From Streptomyces parvulus (GTDB taxonomy: Bacteria; Actinomycetota; Actinomycetes; Streptomycetales; Streptomycetaceae), in the NCBI RefSeq assembly GCF_014648855.1, contig NZ_BMRX01000010.1:124001-188000 (forward strand): DNA of 64,000 nt, read 5' to 3'. The notes under the pieces were generated by a model. That model saw only the letters and a program-made list of their open reading frames with translations, searched no databases and had not been told where the DNA came from. Position 1 is the stretch's first letter. Every line of letters starts with the position of its first letter. Made by a program: the position numbers and the translations under genes. This document shows positions 39,118-46,438 of this stretch, piece by piece.

Positions 39118-40386
39118 CTAGTCGCCGTCTTCGCCGTCCTCGCCGTCGCAGTCCCCGCCGCAGGTCTCCTCGAAGAAGGCCGCCACCTCCACGTGCTCCT
39201 GGACCGCCTTGAGCAGCCGGTCCCGCTCCGCGTCGTCGACCTGCACCGGGGCGATCTCACAGGCTCCGGTGAGCCGGCGGAAGCCGCCCCGGCTCTCCAG
39301 CCGCCCGAGCACCCGCACCGGCAGTCCGACGAGGTGGGCGTGGCCCGCGATCCGGTAGGCCTCCTCGTCCAGTGTGATCCGCACGTGCGGCACGTCGGCG
39401 CCGGCCAGCACCCGCAGGCGGACGGTGCCGGTGCCGCGCGGCCCGGAGCGGCGCATGCGCACGACGGTGCCGGTGAGCCGCACGGGCACCGAAGGCTCCG
39501 CGCGCAGGTAGCGGGCGGCGGCCTCGCGCAGGGCCGGGAGGTCGCCGGGCGAGAACTCGACGGCCTCGGCGAGGGCGCCGCAGCCTTCGGGTACGCCGGC
39601 CCCGGGCGCCCAGTCGACGGCTATCCGGGCGCCCTGCGTGCCCCGGACCAGGGCGACGAGCGCCTCGGTCAGCTCGTGGCTGACGCCGGCGCCGACGGCG
39701 GCGTCGAAGGCGTCCATGCCGCCGGTGGCCCGCCGGTAGTCGACCGCCTCACGGGCGGCGTACAGCGCCTGGTGGAGGCGTACGGACAGGGGGCGGCCGG
39801 TGCCGGCCGGCACGAACGCGGTCAGCCGGCGGCCGCCCGGGGCCGTGCCCACCAGGACGTTCTCCAGGGCGGCGGCGGCGGCGCGCCGGTGCCGGGCGCC
39901 GAAGTAGCCCGCACGCGCGCGCGTGGCGAGCGCTCCGGCGAGCAGCATCCGGCGGGCGGCGGCGCGCAGTTGCTCCTCCGCGGTCCAGGAGGCGGCGCCG
40001 CCGGGCCCGGCCGGCACGTCGCGCGTCCAGCGGATCTCGTCGCTGGGCACGGCGAGCGAGACGAGGATCTCCCGGGCGGCGGGGGTGCCGCTGCGGGACA
40101 GGGCGAGCAGCGCCTCGCCGAGCAGGTCCTCACTGTCGGGGAAGACGCGGCTGACGGGCACCAGCAGGCTGGTTGCGCCGGCCGCCGGGCCGGGCGGCGT
40201 CCAGCGGCCGTACCGGCCGGGGGCGCCGCCGCGCCGTTGCCAGCCGTGCCGGTGGAGCAGCGCGGTCAGTACGGCCGGGTCGACGGCGGCGGACTCGGGC
40301 GGGCGGCCGTCGTCCCAGGCGGTGTCCTCGCCGCCGGGGTGCGGGCGTACGGCGCGCGGGGGTTCGCCGGCCGGGCGGTGCGTCAT
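39118..40386 (-). CDS. Uncharacterised protein paired with a DUF4365 protein
   Basis: A 422-residue protein of unknown function. The N-terminal 60 residues are polar. A mostly helical middle region contains the motif GVSHELTEALVAL near 260. The C-terminal 110 residues look beta-rich and OB-like (VRLTGTVVRMRRSG, VRITLDEEAYRIAGHAH, PVRVLGRLESRGG). A short acidic Cys-containing tail (ETCGGDCDGEDG) ends the protein. Its start overlaps the DUF4365 stop as ATGA, so the two are translationally coupled and probably work together. No catalytic motif was found. Confidence 0.7.
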   Translation of the reverse strand: MTHRPAGEPPRAVRPHPGGEDTAWDDGRPPESAAVDPAVLTALLHRHGWQRRGGAPGRYGRWTPPGPAAGATSLLVPVSRVFPDSEDLLGEALLALSRSGTPAAREILVSLAVPSDEIRWTRDVPAGPGGAASWTAEEQLRAAARRMLLAGALATRARAGYFGARHRRAAAAALENVLVGTAPGGRRLTAFVPAGTGRPLSVRLHQALYAAREAVDYRRATGGMDAFDAAVGAGVSHELTEALVALVRGTQGARIAVDWAPGAGVPEGCGALAEAVEFSPGDLPALREAAARYLRAEPSVPVRLTGTVVRMRRSGPRGTGTVRLRVLAGADVPHVRITLDEEAYRIAGHAHLVGLPVRVLGRLESRGGFRRLTGACEIAPVQVDDAERDRLLKAVQEHVEVAAFFEETCGGDCDGEDGEDGD

Positions 40387-40949
40387 GGTTTCCCTCCCGT
40401 CCCGACCCGCGTCATGATCTCGCACAGCGCCCGGTCGTCGAAGACCCGCGCGGTCGGTATCCGCACGGTGGTGCGCCGCCGGCCCGTGACCGGGTGTCCG
40501 GCGAGGTTGGTCCAGTAGCAGCAGTGCCTGAGGTCGAGCCGGTCGTGGCCGGCCCGCAGCCACTGGTCCCTGGACCGGGGGACGATCATCACGACCAGGA
40601 TCTTGTGCACGGAGACCGGGGTGCGGGCGAGCTTCGCCAGGTGGTCGTTGTCGAGCGTGAACGAGAAGAAGCGTCCGGGCGGCTGGGGCGGGACCTGGTA
40701 GGTCGCCTTGAGCTGCACCTTGATGGTGACCTCGTCGTCGACCGTGTGCCCGGGGGCGCTGTGGCTGACGTGCCAGTCGATGCCGGTGTCCGGGAAGGGC
40801 TGGGAGAGCGAGCAGCCCGCCGCGGCGGCGACCGCGTGGAGGTAGCCCACCTGCAGGGTCTCCATGCAGGCGGTGGTGGCGAGGGAGCCGCGGGTGGGCG
40901 CGGTGCGCTCCGGCAGCAGCCCGCCCCGTTCGGGCTGCGCAATGGCCAT
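40383..40949 (-). CDS. DUF4365 protein, putative PD-(D/E)XK-like nuclease
   Basis: A 188-residue protein whose core matches the DUF4365 pattern. A helix with E30 is followed by GIDW (D58) and VQLKA (Q79, K81). This D...QxK arrangement is the Mrr-type variant of the PD-(D/E)XK nuclease motif. The ATG at 40949 has GGAAGG upstream; the longer frame to 41060 has no family features. It overlaps the 422-residue partner gene and is divergent from a DnaQ-like exonuclease. Nuclease activity is inferred from the motif, not shown; the target is unknown. Confidence 0.72.
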   Translation of the reverse strand: MAIAQPERGGLLPERTAPTRGSLATTACMETLQVGYLHAVAAAAGCSLSQPFPDTGIDWHVSHSAPGHTVDDEVTIKVQLKATYQVPPQPPGRFFSFTLDNDHLAKLARTPVSVHKILVVMIVPRSRDQWLRAGHDRLDLRHCCYWTNLAGHPVTGRRRTTVRIPTARVFDDRALCEIMTRVGTGGKP

Positions 40950-41120
40950 GACCAACAGCCTTCCAGAACTGGTGAGTCCATGTCGCGGGCCGCTGAACTG
41001 CGAGGACCCGTAATCCTGTTGTGTCCTTCCGGCGTACGTCGCAAACAGCCCGGGTATCACCGAACCGGGACAGAGGACGGCGCGTCAGCCGGTGCGCGCG
41101 GACGAGGAGTTGAGTGCCCT

Positions 41121-41846
41121 ATGACGAGCTGGTTCGAGGGGCCGATGGCGGCCTTCGACACGGAGACGACGGGTGTGGACGTCGAGACCGACCGGATCGT
41201 GTCGGCGGCGCTCGTCGTCCAGGACGCGCCGGGGCTCCGGCCGCGCGTCACCCGGTGGCTGGTGAACCCGGGCGTTCCGGTGCCGGCGTCGGCGACGGCG
41301 GTGCACGGGCTGACGGAGGAGCATCTGCAGCGCCACGGCCGCTGGCCGGCGCCGGTGATGTACGAGATGGCGGAGGCGCTGGCGGAGCAGGCCCGCGCGG
41401 GTCGGCCGCTGGTGGTGATGAACGCGCCGTTCGATCTCACGCTGCTGGACCGGGAGTTGCGCCGCCATCGCGCCTCGTCCCTGGCCCGCTGGCTGGAGCG
41501 CACGTCGCTGCACGTGCTGGACCCGCGGGTGCTCGACAAGCACCTGGACCGCTACCGCAAGGGCCGCCGCACCCTCACCGACCTGTGCGCGCACTACGGC
41601 GTCGAGTTGGCGGAGGCGCACGACGCGGCCGCCGACGCGCAGGCCTCGCTCGAGGTGGTCCGGGCGGTGGGGCGGCGCTTCCCGGGCCGGCTGGAGCGCC
41701 TGTCCCCCGCCGAACTCCACACGCTCCAGGCGGTGTGGCACGCCGGGCAGGCGAGGGGTCTTCAGGCGTGGTTCGCGCTCAACGGCACAGAGGAGCCGGT
41801 GGATCCGGCCTGGCCGCTGCGGCCCGACCTGCCCGCGGCGGCGTGA
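41121..41846 (+). CDS. DnaQ-like 3'-5' exonuclease (DEDDh family)
   Basis: A 241-residue exonuclease of the DnaQ/epsilon superfamily. All four acidic positions and the His are visible: D and E in FDTETTG (about 12-18), D in NAPFDLTLLD (about 104), and HDAAADAQ near 170-177. This is the DEDDh pattern. The housekeeping epsilon subunit is usually longer or fused, so this is likely an accessory proofreading or RNase T-like enzyme. The ATG has GAGGAG upstream. It is divergent from the DUF4365 operon across about 170 bases. Confidence 0.88.
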   Translation: MTSWFEGPMAAFDTETTGVDVETDRIVSAALVVQDAPGLRPRVTRWLVNPGVPVPASATAVHGLTEEHLQRHGRWPAPVMYEMAEALAEQARAGRPLVVMNAPFDLTLLDRELRRHRASSLARWLERTSLHVLDPRVLDKHLDRYRKGRRTLTDLCAHYGVELAEAHDAAADAQASLEVVRAVGRRFPGRLERLSPAELHTLQAVWHAGQARGLQAWFALNGTEEPVDPAWPLRPDLPAAA

Positions 41847-41896
41847 GCGCGCGGGCCCGGCACCTGCGACGGCCGGGCCCCTCCGGCACACGAAGA

Positions 41897-41924
41897 AGCC
41901 GGTCCGTCGAGTGACGGACCGGCT
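41897..41924. terminator. Bidirectional terminator between exonuclease gene and tRNA-Val
   Basis: Perfect 12-bp stem (41897-41908 with 41913-41924) and GAGT loop, downstream of the convergent exonuclease gene and tRNA-Val(CAC). Confidence 0.7.
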
Positions 41925-41933
41925 CTTCCCGGG

Positions 41934-42005
41934 TGGGCGATACTGGGTTCGAACCAGTGACCTCTTCGGTGTGAACGAAGCGCTCTCCCACTGAGCTAAT
42001 CGCCC
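41934..42005 (-). tRNA. tRNA-Val (anticodon CAC), copy 1
   Basis: A 72-nt cloverleaf with acceptor GGGCGAT/ATCGCCC, D-arm GCTC...GAGC, anticodon stem CTTCG/CGAAG enclosing loop TTCACAC (anticodon CAC, codon GUG), and T-loop TTCGAAC. CCA is not encoded. Identical to the copy at 42755. Confidence 0.97.
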
Positions 42006-42044
42006 GGGAACGCACCGAACAATACAGGGCCCGGCGCGCTTCCA

Positions 42045-42533
42045 TCAAACCGCTTGCCCGCCGCCCTCCAGGTACGCGGCGAGGCCGCGCCGTCCCGCCC
42101 GCATCATCAGCCGGTGGTTGGCACGGAACAGGGGCCGCCCCGGCACGGCGAGCCGGCGCAGCAGCGGCTTGCGCACCTCGACCTCCTGGTCGTAGCGGGC
42201 GAGGGTGCCGGCGCCGCGCGGGGCGACCGTCCAGCGCGCCCACCCCTCCATGTCGCCGCGCATCGCGACCTCCAGGACCCCCGCGGCCGGGTCCCGGCGC
42301 CCCTCGTACAGCGTCGCCGTGAGGTCGTACGGGAGGAAGGAGCGGAAGCGGAGGCGGCCGCTGATGTCGTCGAGCCGGGTGACCTCGCGCACCTGGGGCC
42401 ACCAGAGCGGGTAGTCCTCGATCCGTCCGAGCACGCGGTAGACCTCGGAGGCGGGCGCGGGCAGGGCCCACAGGCTGCGGAATCGGTACTGGTTCCAGTC
42501 CACCCGGGGAGTGTGCCCGCTGGAGGCCGGCAT
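42045..42533 (-). CDS. SRPBCC (START-like) family protein
   Basis: A 162-residue protein of the SRPBCC/polyketide cyclase-dehydrase fold. The pattern is ALPAPASEVYRVLGRIEDYPLWWP near 22-45, alternating strands such as RLRFRSFLPYDLTATLYE, and a C-terminal helix. Such proteins bind hydrophobic ligands; the ligand is unknown. The ATG at 42533 has GGGGCGGGGA upstream. It sits between two identical tRNA-Val genes on the same strand. No catalytic residues can be assigned. Confidence 0.82.
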   Translation of the reverse strand: MPASSGHTPRVDWNQYRFRSLWALPAPASEVYRVLGRIEDYPLWWPQVREVTRLDDISGRLRFRSFLPYDLTATLYEGRRDPAAGVLEVAMRGDMEGWARWTVAPRGAGTLARYDQEVEVRKPLLRRLAVPGRPLFRANHRLMMRAGRRGLAAYLEGGGQAV

Positions 42534-42561
42534 TCCCCGCCCCGTATTCGCGCGGCATCCG

Positions 42562-42744
42562 CATAATCGAAGACACGCCTCCGGATTCCCCCCGGGAAAA
42601 GGCGTGTTGAACCATTTCCAAAAGGGGGTGGACGGATGAAAGACCGCCCGTCCGCGAGCGGCGCCGACGCAGGTAACGGATCGTCACCGAATCGCCCCCG
42701 CATACGACGAAGCGGCCCGGCTCATGAGATGAGCCGGGCCGCTT
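42562..42744 (+). ncRNA. Candidate short transcript or micro-ORF
   Basis: On the plus strand a CATAAT -10-like box (42562-42567) precedes a leader hairpin (ACACGCC 42573-42579, GGCGTGT 42601-42607). A strong purine-rich AAAAGGGGGTGG then stands just before an ATG at 42636, and a perfect 16-bp terminator-type hairpin follows at 42710-42744. The ORF would run 59 codons, ending as antisense of the tRNA. Its first 25 codons are Ser/Arg/Pro-rich without a recognised motif. No clear -35 box is visible. Speculative. Confidence 0.2.
42710..42744. terminator. Terminator of tRNA-Val copy 2
   Basis: Perfect 16-bp stem (42710-42725 with 42729-42744) and GAG loop, immediately past the tRNA 3' end on the minus strand. 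Confidence 0.8.
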
Positions 42745-42754
42745 GCGGATCCGG

Positions 42755-42826
42755 TGGGCGATACTGGGTTCGAACCAGTGACCTCTTCGGTGTGAACGAA
42801 GCGCTCTCCCACTGAGCTAATCGCCC
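42755..42826 (-). tRNA. tRNA-Val (anticodon CAC), copy 2
   Basis: A 72-nt gene identical base for base to the copy at 41934, with loop TTCACAC giving anticodon CAC and CCA not encoded. It is followed at once by a strong terminator. Confidence 0.97.
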
Positions 42827-42905
42827 GGACGCAGGAAGAACATTACCCCATGTCAGAGGCGCCCGTGACCAGCCCCCGCCGGGACGCCGCGGCCCCGGCG
42901 GACGC

Positions 42906-43358
42906 TCACTGGTCCTTGATCTTCCAGGGCATCTGGAGACCGAACTTCCACAGGTAGATCCCGGCGAGCACCGCGATGATCACCAATCCCACCGAGGTCA
43001 GGATGATGTTCCTGCGGCGCACCTTGGGATCGAGGGCGCGCTGGGCCGCCTCGGTGACCTTGCGCTTGGTCCAGCGCAGCACCAGCTGGGCCCAGACGAA
43101 CTCGGTCGCCCAGATCGCCATGCCGCCGAAGATCACGACCCAGCCCGGTCCGGGCAGCGGCAACATGATGATGCCGGCCACCACCACGGCCAGGCCGACG
43201 ATGAAGACGCCGACCTGCCAGCTCAGGTGCAGCGCCCGGCGCGCCTTGATGAATTCCGGCGCACGCGAGCCGAGGGCGCGCTCGCCCGTGACCTCGTCCG
43301 TCCCCGTACGGTCCTCCGCCACGGCCGCCTCGCCGGGCTTGTTACTCCCCGTGTTCAT
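42906..43358 (-). CDS. PGPGW-motif transmembrane protein (TIGR02611-like)
   Basis: A 150-residue membrane protein with two hydrophobic segments around residues 45-85, joined by the diagnostic PGPGW motif. A basic cytoplasmic stretch and a third segment near 120-140 follow. The family is known only as the putative transmembrane PGPGW group. I use the ATG at 43358. TAGTGT lies about 9 bases upstream, which would suit a leaderless mRNA; the GTG at 43391 is an alternative. The gene is divergent from ssgB. Function unknown. Confidence 0.8.
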   Translation of the reverse strand: MNTGSNKPGEAAVAEDRTGTDEVTGERALGSRAPEFIKARRALHLSWQVGVFIVGLAVVVAGIIMLPLPGPGWVVIFGGMAIWATEFVWAQLVLRWTKRKVTEAAQRALDPKVRRRNIILTSVGLVIIAVLAGIYLWKFGLQMPWKIKDQ

Positions 43359-43549
43359 ACGGCCAAACACTACCGGAGCGAAAGCTGTCACCGGAATGGG
43401 CGCAGGACTCGAACGATCACTCGGCCAGAAGAGTTACGTAAACACACGCAAAACACTCAGAGGGGTTTACAACGGCACCGTAGGTGGCATGTCGATTTCG
43501 CCGACGTGCGAATCCCCGAGCGCACACTGAGCGAAAGGCCCTGGCGCTT

Positions 43550-43963
43550 ATGAACACCACGGTCAGCTGCGAGCTGCACCTGCGCCTCGTTGTGTCGAGC
43601 GAGTCCTCCCTGCCTGTCCCCGCAGGCCTGCGGTACGACACGGCCGACCCCTACGCCGTGCACGCCACCTTCCACACCGGAGCCGAGGAGACCGTCGAGT
43701 GGGTGTTCGCCCGCGACCTCCTCGCCGAAGGCCTCCACCGCCCCACCGGAACCGGCGACGTCCGTGTCTGGCCGTCGCGCAGTCACGGCCAGGGCGTCGT
43801 CTGCATCGCTCTCAGCTCCCCGGAGGGCGAGGCACTGCTCGAGGCCCCCGCGAGGGCCCTGGAGTCCTTCCTGAAGCGCACAGACGCCGCCGTGCCGCCC
43901 GGCACGGAGCACCGGCACTTCGACCTCGATCAGGAGCTCTCGCACATCCTGGCGGAAAGCTAG
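43550..43963 (+). CDS. ssgB: Sporulation-specific cell division protein SsgB
   Basis: SsgB recruits FtsZ to future septum sites in aerial hyphae and is required for sporulation-specific division. It belongs to the SALP family found in morphologically complex actinomycetes. The 137-residue sequence is, as far as I can recall, identical or nearly so to S. coelicolor SsgB, with the NTTVSCELHLRLVV start and LAES end. The ATG has GCGAAAGG upstream. Published work ties ssgB expression to developmental control (SigH and BldD); the 190-base upstream region has a TTACGTAA palindrome near 43433, but I could not assign a specific site. Confidence 0.97.
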   Translation: MNTTVSCELHLRLVVSSESSLPVPAGLRYDTADPYAVHATFHTGAEETVEWVFARDLLAEGLHRPTGTGDVRVWPSRSHGQGVVCIALSSPEGEALLEAPARALESFLKRTDAAVPPGTEHRHFDLDQELSHILAES

Positions 43964-44241
43964 GGCGGGCCTCCGCGTGAAGCCGCCCGTCGCCGTCGAC
44001 TCGGGGTGACGGCACGGGCCAGGACAACGGCATACGGCACACACACCGGCGTCGTCGCCGCGACTACTCGCGGTGACGGCGCCGGTGCGTGCGTGCTCCG
44101 GGGAACCGGGGACGGCCGCGCCGCGTTCCAGGGGTCACAGGCGGCGGGGACGCCCTCGCGGCCGGTCCGCCCGCCGCCGTTGGCACTACCATCGGCCAGC
44201 ATCGGCGGGCGCCCGCCCGACCCCAGGCCAGGGAGCTAAGT

Positions 44242-44802
44242 GTGCTGATCACCCACGACACCCGGTGCGCCCTAGACACCGTGGTCGATCTGGTGAACTC
44301 CGTACCGGAGGACGACACGGCCCCGGACGGGCTGCCGGACGTCGCCGCCCTCCAGGAATTCGTGGGAACGCACGAGATCAGCGACGTCGGCGTGCTCGGC
44401 GAGCCGGACCTCGCGGCGGTCCTGAGGATCCGCGGGAGGTTCGCCGCGGTCTTCGCGGCTCCCGACGCCCGAGCGGCGGCCCAGCTGATCAACGACCTGG
44501 TGGCGGCCGCGGGCACCACGCCGCGCCTGACCGACCACGACGGCTACGACTGGCACATCCACTACTTCGCCCCCGGCGCCTCCGTGGCGGACCACCTGGC
44601 CGCCGACTGCGGAATGGCCCTGGCCTTCTTCGTGGTGGCCGGGGAGCAGGAGCGGCTGCGGCGCTGCGAGGCCCCGGACTGCCGGCGCGCCTTCGTCGAC
44701 CTGTCCCGCAACCGGTCGCGGCGGTACTGCGACAGCCGGACCTGCGGAAACCGCTTGCACGTGGCGGCTTACCGGGCGCGGCGCAAGGAGGCCGCGGGCT
44801 GA
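44242..44802 (+). CDS. CGNR zinc-finger (ABATE domain) putative regulator
   Basis: A 186-residue protein with an N-terminal ABATE-like domain (residues 1 to about 135, often called a stress-induced transcription regulator domain). A C-terminal CGNR zinc finger follows. The zinc ligands are in CEAPDC and, 15-20 residues on, RYCDSRTCGNR. A basic tail (YRARRKE) would help DNA contact. The GTG start has GGGAG upstream. It follows ssgB by about 280 bases in the same direction, so it has its own promoter. Function as a transcription regulator is inferred from the domain. Confidence 0.85.
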   Translation: MLITHDTRCALDTVVDLVNSVPEDDTAPDGLPDVAALQEFVGTHEISDVGVLGEPDLAAVLRIRGRFAAVFAAPDARAAAQLINDLVAAAGTTPRLTDHDGYDWHIHYFAPGASVADHLAADCGMALAFFVVAGEQERLRRCEAPDCRRAFVDLSRNRSRRYCDSRTCGNRLHVAAYRARRKEAAG

Positions 44803-44889
44803 GCCGCGGATACGGACGGGCACCAGTCGATCCGGCATCGGTTGGTGTCGCGGCCCCCGGCGGGTGGCGCCGGGGAGCGCGGGTACGGA

Positions 44890-45069
44890 TCACAGCAGCA
44901 GCAGGTCGTGCAACGCGGCCATGAGCAGCAGAAACCCGATCACCGCGAGGAAGATCATGAGCGGTGGCTGGGATAGGGCGAAGAGGCAGCCGCGTGGTTC
45001 ACTCCGTGTCCGCGCGGTTTCGCTCTGTCTCGTGTCCAGCTGGGGATCCAGCTGAGTGGTGTCCTGCAT
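44890..45069 (-). CDS. Small tail-anchored membrane protein (59 residues)
   Basis: A 59-residue reading frame with a polar, Gln/Thr/Arg-rich N-terminal half (MQDTTQLDPQLDTRQ) and a strongly hydrophobic C-terminal half (MIFLAVIGFLLLM then HDLLLL) that would form one transmembrane helix. The layout suggests a C-tail-anchored protein with cytoplasmic N-terminus. The ATG at 45069 is preceded by GGCGAG placed too close for a good ribosome-binding site, so the mRNA may be leaderless. It lies in a 426-base gap convergent with the CGNR gene. No family recognised. Confidence 0.5.
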   Translation of the reverse strand: MQDTTQLDPQLDTRQSETARTRSEPRGCLFALSQPPLMIFLAVIGFLLLMAALHDLLLL

Positions 45070-45228
45070 CTCGCCGCGATGATGACGCAGCGGAGCGGGC
45101 CTCCGCGATCAACACGCCCGTAACGACCGGGGGTTGGTTGAATGTCGCAAGGAACGGTCGCATCGTGATCGTTCCGGAGCACGCGCTGTCGGCCTGGGAC
45201 CGCTGTGGTGTTGCGGCCCGGGGAGCGG

Positions 45229-45678
45229 TCAGATCCCGTGCTTCTTCAGGATGGCCTCGATGTCGCTGAAGTCGTCCTCGCCGCGGGACGCCTTCGCCGG
45301 CCCCGGAGCGGGTGTGGCGGCCGGGCCCGCACCCGCGCCCAGCGAGGGCGCCGAGGCTCCCGGGGCCACCGCGTCGCGCTGTGCCGCGGCCCTGGCCTGC
45401 CTGCGCTCCTTGCGGGTGCCGCCGCGGCGGCGCTCGACGGTACGCGTGATCATGAAGAGAGCCCAGGACAGGCCCAGGACGCCGAAGCCTGCCCAGGCCA
45501 CCGGGCTGAAGGCGGTGTCGGCCAGCCACTCCACGACCCCGGTCATCACCAGGCCGATGGGGACCAGCGCGTAGGCGGCGACGCGGACGGCGGTGAGGAA
45601 ACGCCTGCGGTACGCGGTGACCGCCGCGATGCCCAGGCCCGCCGCGGACACCGCGGAGCAGACGGTCTCGGCAATCAT
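45229..45678 (-). CDS. Conserved small membrane protein
   Basis: A 149-residue protein with three hydrophobic segments (about 3-20, 30-47, 58-78). A strongly basic stretch (RRRGGTRKERRQAR), a Pro/Ala-rich linker and a conserved-looking C-terminal end DDFSDIEAILKKHGI follow. I recognise it only as a conserved streptomycete membrane protein. The ATG at 45678 has GGAGG five to six bases upstream; much longer open frames on this strand are shadows. The C-terminal acidic helix may be a docking peptide (inference). Function unknown. Confidence 0.78.
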   Translation of the reverse strand: MIAETVCSAVSAAGLGIAAVTAYRRRFLTAVRVAAYALVPIGLVMTGVVEWLADTAFSPVAWAGFGVLGLSWALFMITRTVERRRGGTRKERRQARAAAQRDAVAPGASAPSLGAGAGPAATPAPGPAKASRGEDDFSDIEAILKKHGI

Positions 45679-45867
45679 CCGGTCCTCCAGAGCTGGGCCA
45701 GGTCGGGCTTGAGTACTTCGTCCCTTCCATCCTGCACCGACCGCGTGCCGCGGGGCCATGCCGTGGTCCGAGATCAGGGAGATCTCCGGGTCGGCTCCTC
45801 CCCAGGTGCCGGTGCCGGAGCGGGGCCGCGGTCGGGGCGCCGCCCCGTGGCCTGGGAGGATGGGGGC

Positions 45868-46392
45868 ATGAGCGACTCCTCCTCCGCCCGGCCGGGCGCA
45901 CCCGTACTCGACGTCTGGTGCGAGCTCCAGTGCCCGGACTGCCACGCCGCCCTGGACGACCTGCGTGCCCTGCGCGCCCGCTACGGCGACCGGCTGGAGC
46001 TGCGGCTGCGGCACTTCCCGCTGGAGAAGCACAAGCACGCCTTCGCCGCCGCCCAGGCCGCCGAGGAGGCCTTCGCCCAGGGCCGGGGATGGCCGTACGC
46101 CGAGGCCGTGCTGGGCCGGGTGGCCGAGCTGGACCGCAAGGGGGAGGCCCTGCTCGTCGAGGTGGCCCGTGACCTCGGGCTGGACGCGGAGGAGTTCGAC
46201 ACCGCCCTCGTCGACGGGCGGCACATCCTGATCGTCGACGCCGACCAGGCCGAGGGCAAGGCGATCGGCGTGACCGGCACCCCGACCTATGTGATCGGGG
46301 GCGAACGCCTGGACGGCGGCAAGAGCCAGGAGGGGCTGCGCGGGCGGATCGAGGAGATCGCGGACCGGCTGCTCGCCGGGCGGGAGGGCTGA
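45868..46392 (+). CDS. DsbA/FrnE-like thiol oxidoreductase
   Basis: A 174-residue thioredoxin-fold protein of the DsbA family with active-site CPDC at about residues 22-25. The cis-Pro loop motif GVTGTPTYVIGG is at about 137-148. There is no signal peptide or membrane anchor, so it should be cytoplasmic like FrnE-type oxidoreductases or mycothiol-linked disulfide reductases. The ATG has GGGAGGATGGGG upstream. It is divergent from the 149-residue membrane gene and convergent with the GNAT gene. Confidence 0.87.
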   Translation: MSDSSSARPGAPVLDVWCELQCPDCHAALDDLRALRARYGDRLELRLRHFPLEKHKHAFAAAQAAEEAFAQGRGWPYAEAVLGRVAELDRKGEALLVEVARDLGLDAEEFDTALVDGRHILIVDADQAEGKAIGVTGTPTYVIGGERLDGGKSQEGLRGRIEEIADRLLAGREG

Positions 46393-46438
46393 GCCGCCCG
46401 CCGGAGTCCCGCCCGGCGGGCACCGGTCCGCGCCGCGC

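Noticed and set aside
42745..42813. C-terminal half of the micro-ORF starting at 42636
   Set aside because: It is antisense to tRNA-Val and encodes the peptide type commonly mis-annotated over tRNA genes, so it is not evidence for a protein; only the upstream elements are worth testing.
45151..45175. Imperfect inverted repeat GGAACGGTC/GATCGTTCC as an operator
   Set aside because: It lies downstream of the minus-strand gene at 45229 with one wobble pair; more likely a weak terminator or chance.
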